NCBI GenBank assembly: GCA_964470345.1
Contig: CAYYBE010000001.1
Span: forward strand, 94,241-158,240
Direction of reading: 5' to 3'
From: CAYYBE01 sp964470345
Lineage (GTDB): Bacteria > Babelota > Babeliae > Babelales > Babelaceae
Length of the DNA stretch: 64,000 nucleotides
Shown: in pieces, positions 63,802 through 64,000 of the stretch
How positions within the stretch are numbered: position 1 is the stretch's first letter
Layout of the letters: every line of letters starts with the position of its first letter
The notes under the pieces: model-generated
Seen by the model: the letters and a program-made list of their open reading frames with translations, nothing else
What the model was told of the DNA's origin: nothing
Databases searched by the model: none
Made by a program: the position numbers and the translations under genes

Positions 63802-64000
63802 TGAACTCTTCTAAAATTCGCGGTGAAAAATATCTCTGGCAGGTGCCTGTCTGTGACCAACAGCAGGTATATACGCTTGCAAGCTCAACCCATATGGCGG
63901 TACCACTTATACAAACGTTGGTAAACCGTGGGATGCAAACGCATGATGAGCTTGAACGTTTTTTGTTTACCTCTCGTGAGCGGGATGTTGCATCAGCAAC
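63801..64000 (+). CDS. recJ: RecJ single-strand exonuclease, N-terminal fragment
   Basis: A frame starting GTG 63801, overlapping the sodB stop by one base (TAGTG), and open to the window end. The ~66 residues seen include YLWQVPVCDQQQVYTLASST, VPLIQTLVNRGMQTHDELERF and LFTSRERDVASA, matching the N-terminal region of RecJ. It is cut by the edge, so the DHH domain is not visible. Confidence 0.7.
   Translation, partial: MNSSKIRGEKYLWQVPVCDQQQVYTLASSTHMAVPLIQTLVNRGMQTHDELERFLFTSRERDVASA

Overview
The window looks like chromosome from a diderm (Gram-negative type) bacterium using the standard bacterial code. Signs of an outer membrane are a complete BamA/Omp85-type barrel, a TonB/TolA-type protein, lipoproteins, and a pair of large exported proteins, the second ending like an outer-membrane barrel. 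A high share of genes encode small exported or membrane-anchored proteins of no recognisable family, which fits a host-associated lineage. The overall flavour recalls Candidatus Dependentiae (TM6)/Babeliae. That assignment is my inference from gene content and style; no rRNA or marker search was possible.

Layout: 88-5064 gltX, an acylphosphatase-like gene and a BamA-like gene. 5139-9666 a six-helix membrane protein overlapping a potABCD polyamine transporter operon. 9821-15769 a 1342-aa exported protein and a ~610-aa barrel-like partner, then a strong terminator. 16054-16586 two small exported HGGWSG-motif paralogs. 16793-18923 a polar amino-acid ABC transporter, then metG. 20969-22956 (minus) a GspE/PilB-type ATPase, a small membrane protein and an HU-like protein. 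23293-23785 tRNA-Leu and tRNA-Cys with repeats apparently derived from the tRNA-Leu 5' half. 23800-24348 a rhodanese lipoprotein. 24754-31585 (minus) a seven-gene Bat-type operon (batA, batB, TPR, batD, SH3, M23 peptidase, lepB) ending in a good terminator. Then plsC, topA, and a Cys-rich exported protein.

35421-42420 holds exported proteins (an alpha/beta hydrolase, two HAD-like proteins, three unknowns, one 41-aa peptide) lying between and around sufS and the iscU/sufU scaffold gene. 42555-46387 is the most unusual locus: a seven-helix membrane protein with a GAF-like region, a degenerate NtrC-type AAA+ domain and a C-terminal HTH, overlapping a NurA-domain nuclease gene and preceded by an extended -10 promoter and a perfect inverted repeat. 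Next come dnaJ, a sugar epimerase with a FAD oxidoreductase/mutase, a second run of small exported proteins including a tandem duplicate, a TonB-like gene, tilS and gyrB. A HEPN-domain protein with a lipoprotein signal follows.

The right end is mostly housekeeping on the plus strand: ogt, tadA, dksA-like, tRNA-Thr, rpsI, glmS, rapZ, ftsB-like, sod, and the start of recJ, cut by the window edge. No CRISPR array, transposase, phage module or rRNA was seen. Two GC-rich intergenic repeats (31627 and 62803) are copies of one dispersed element.
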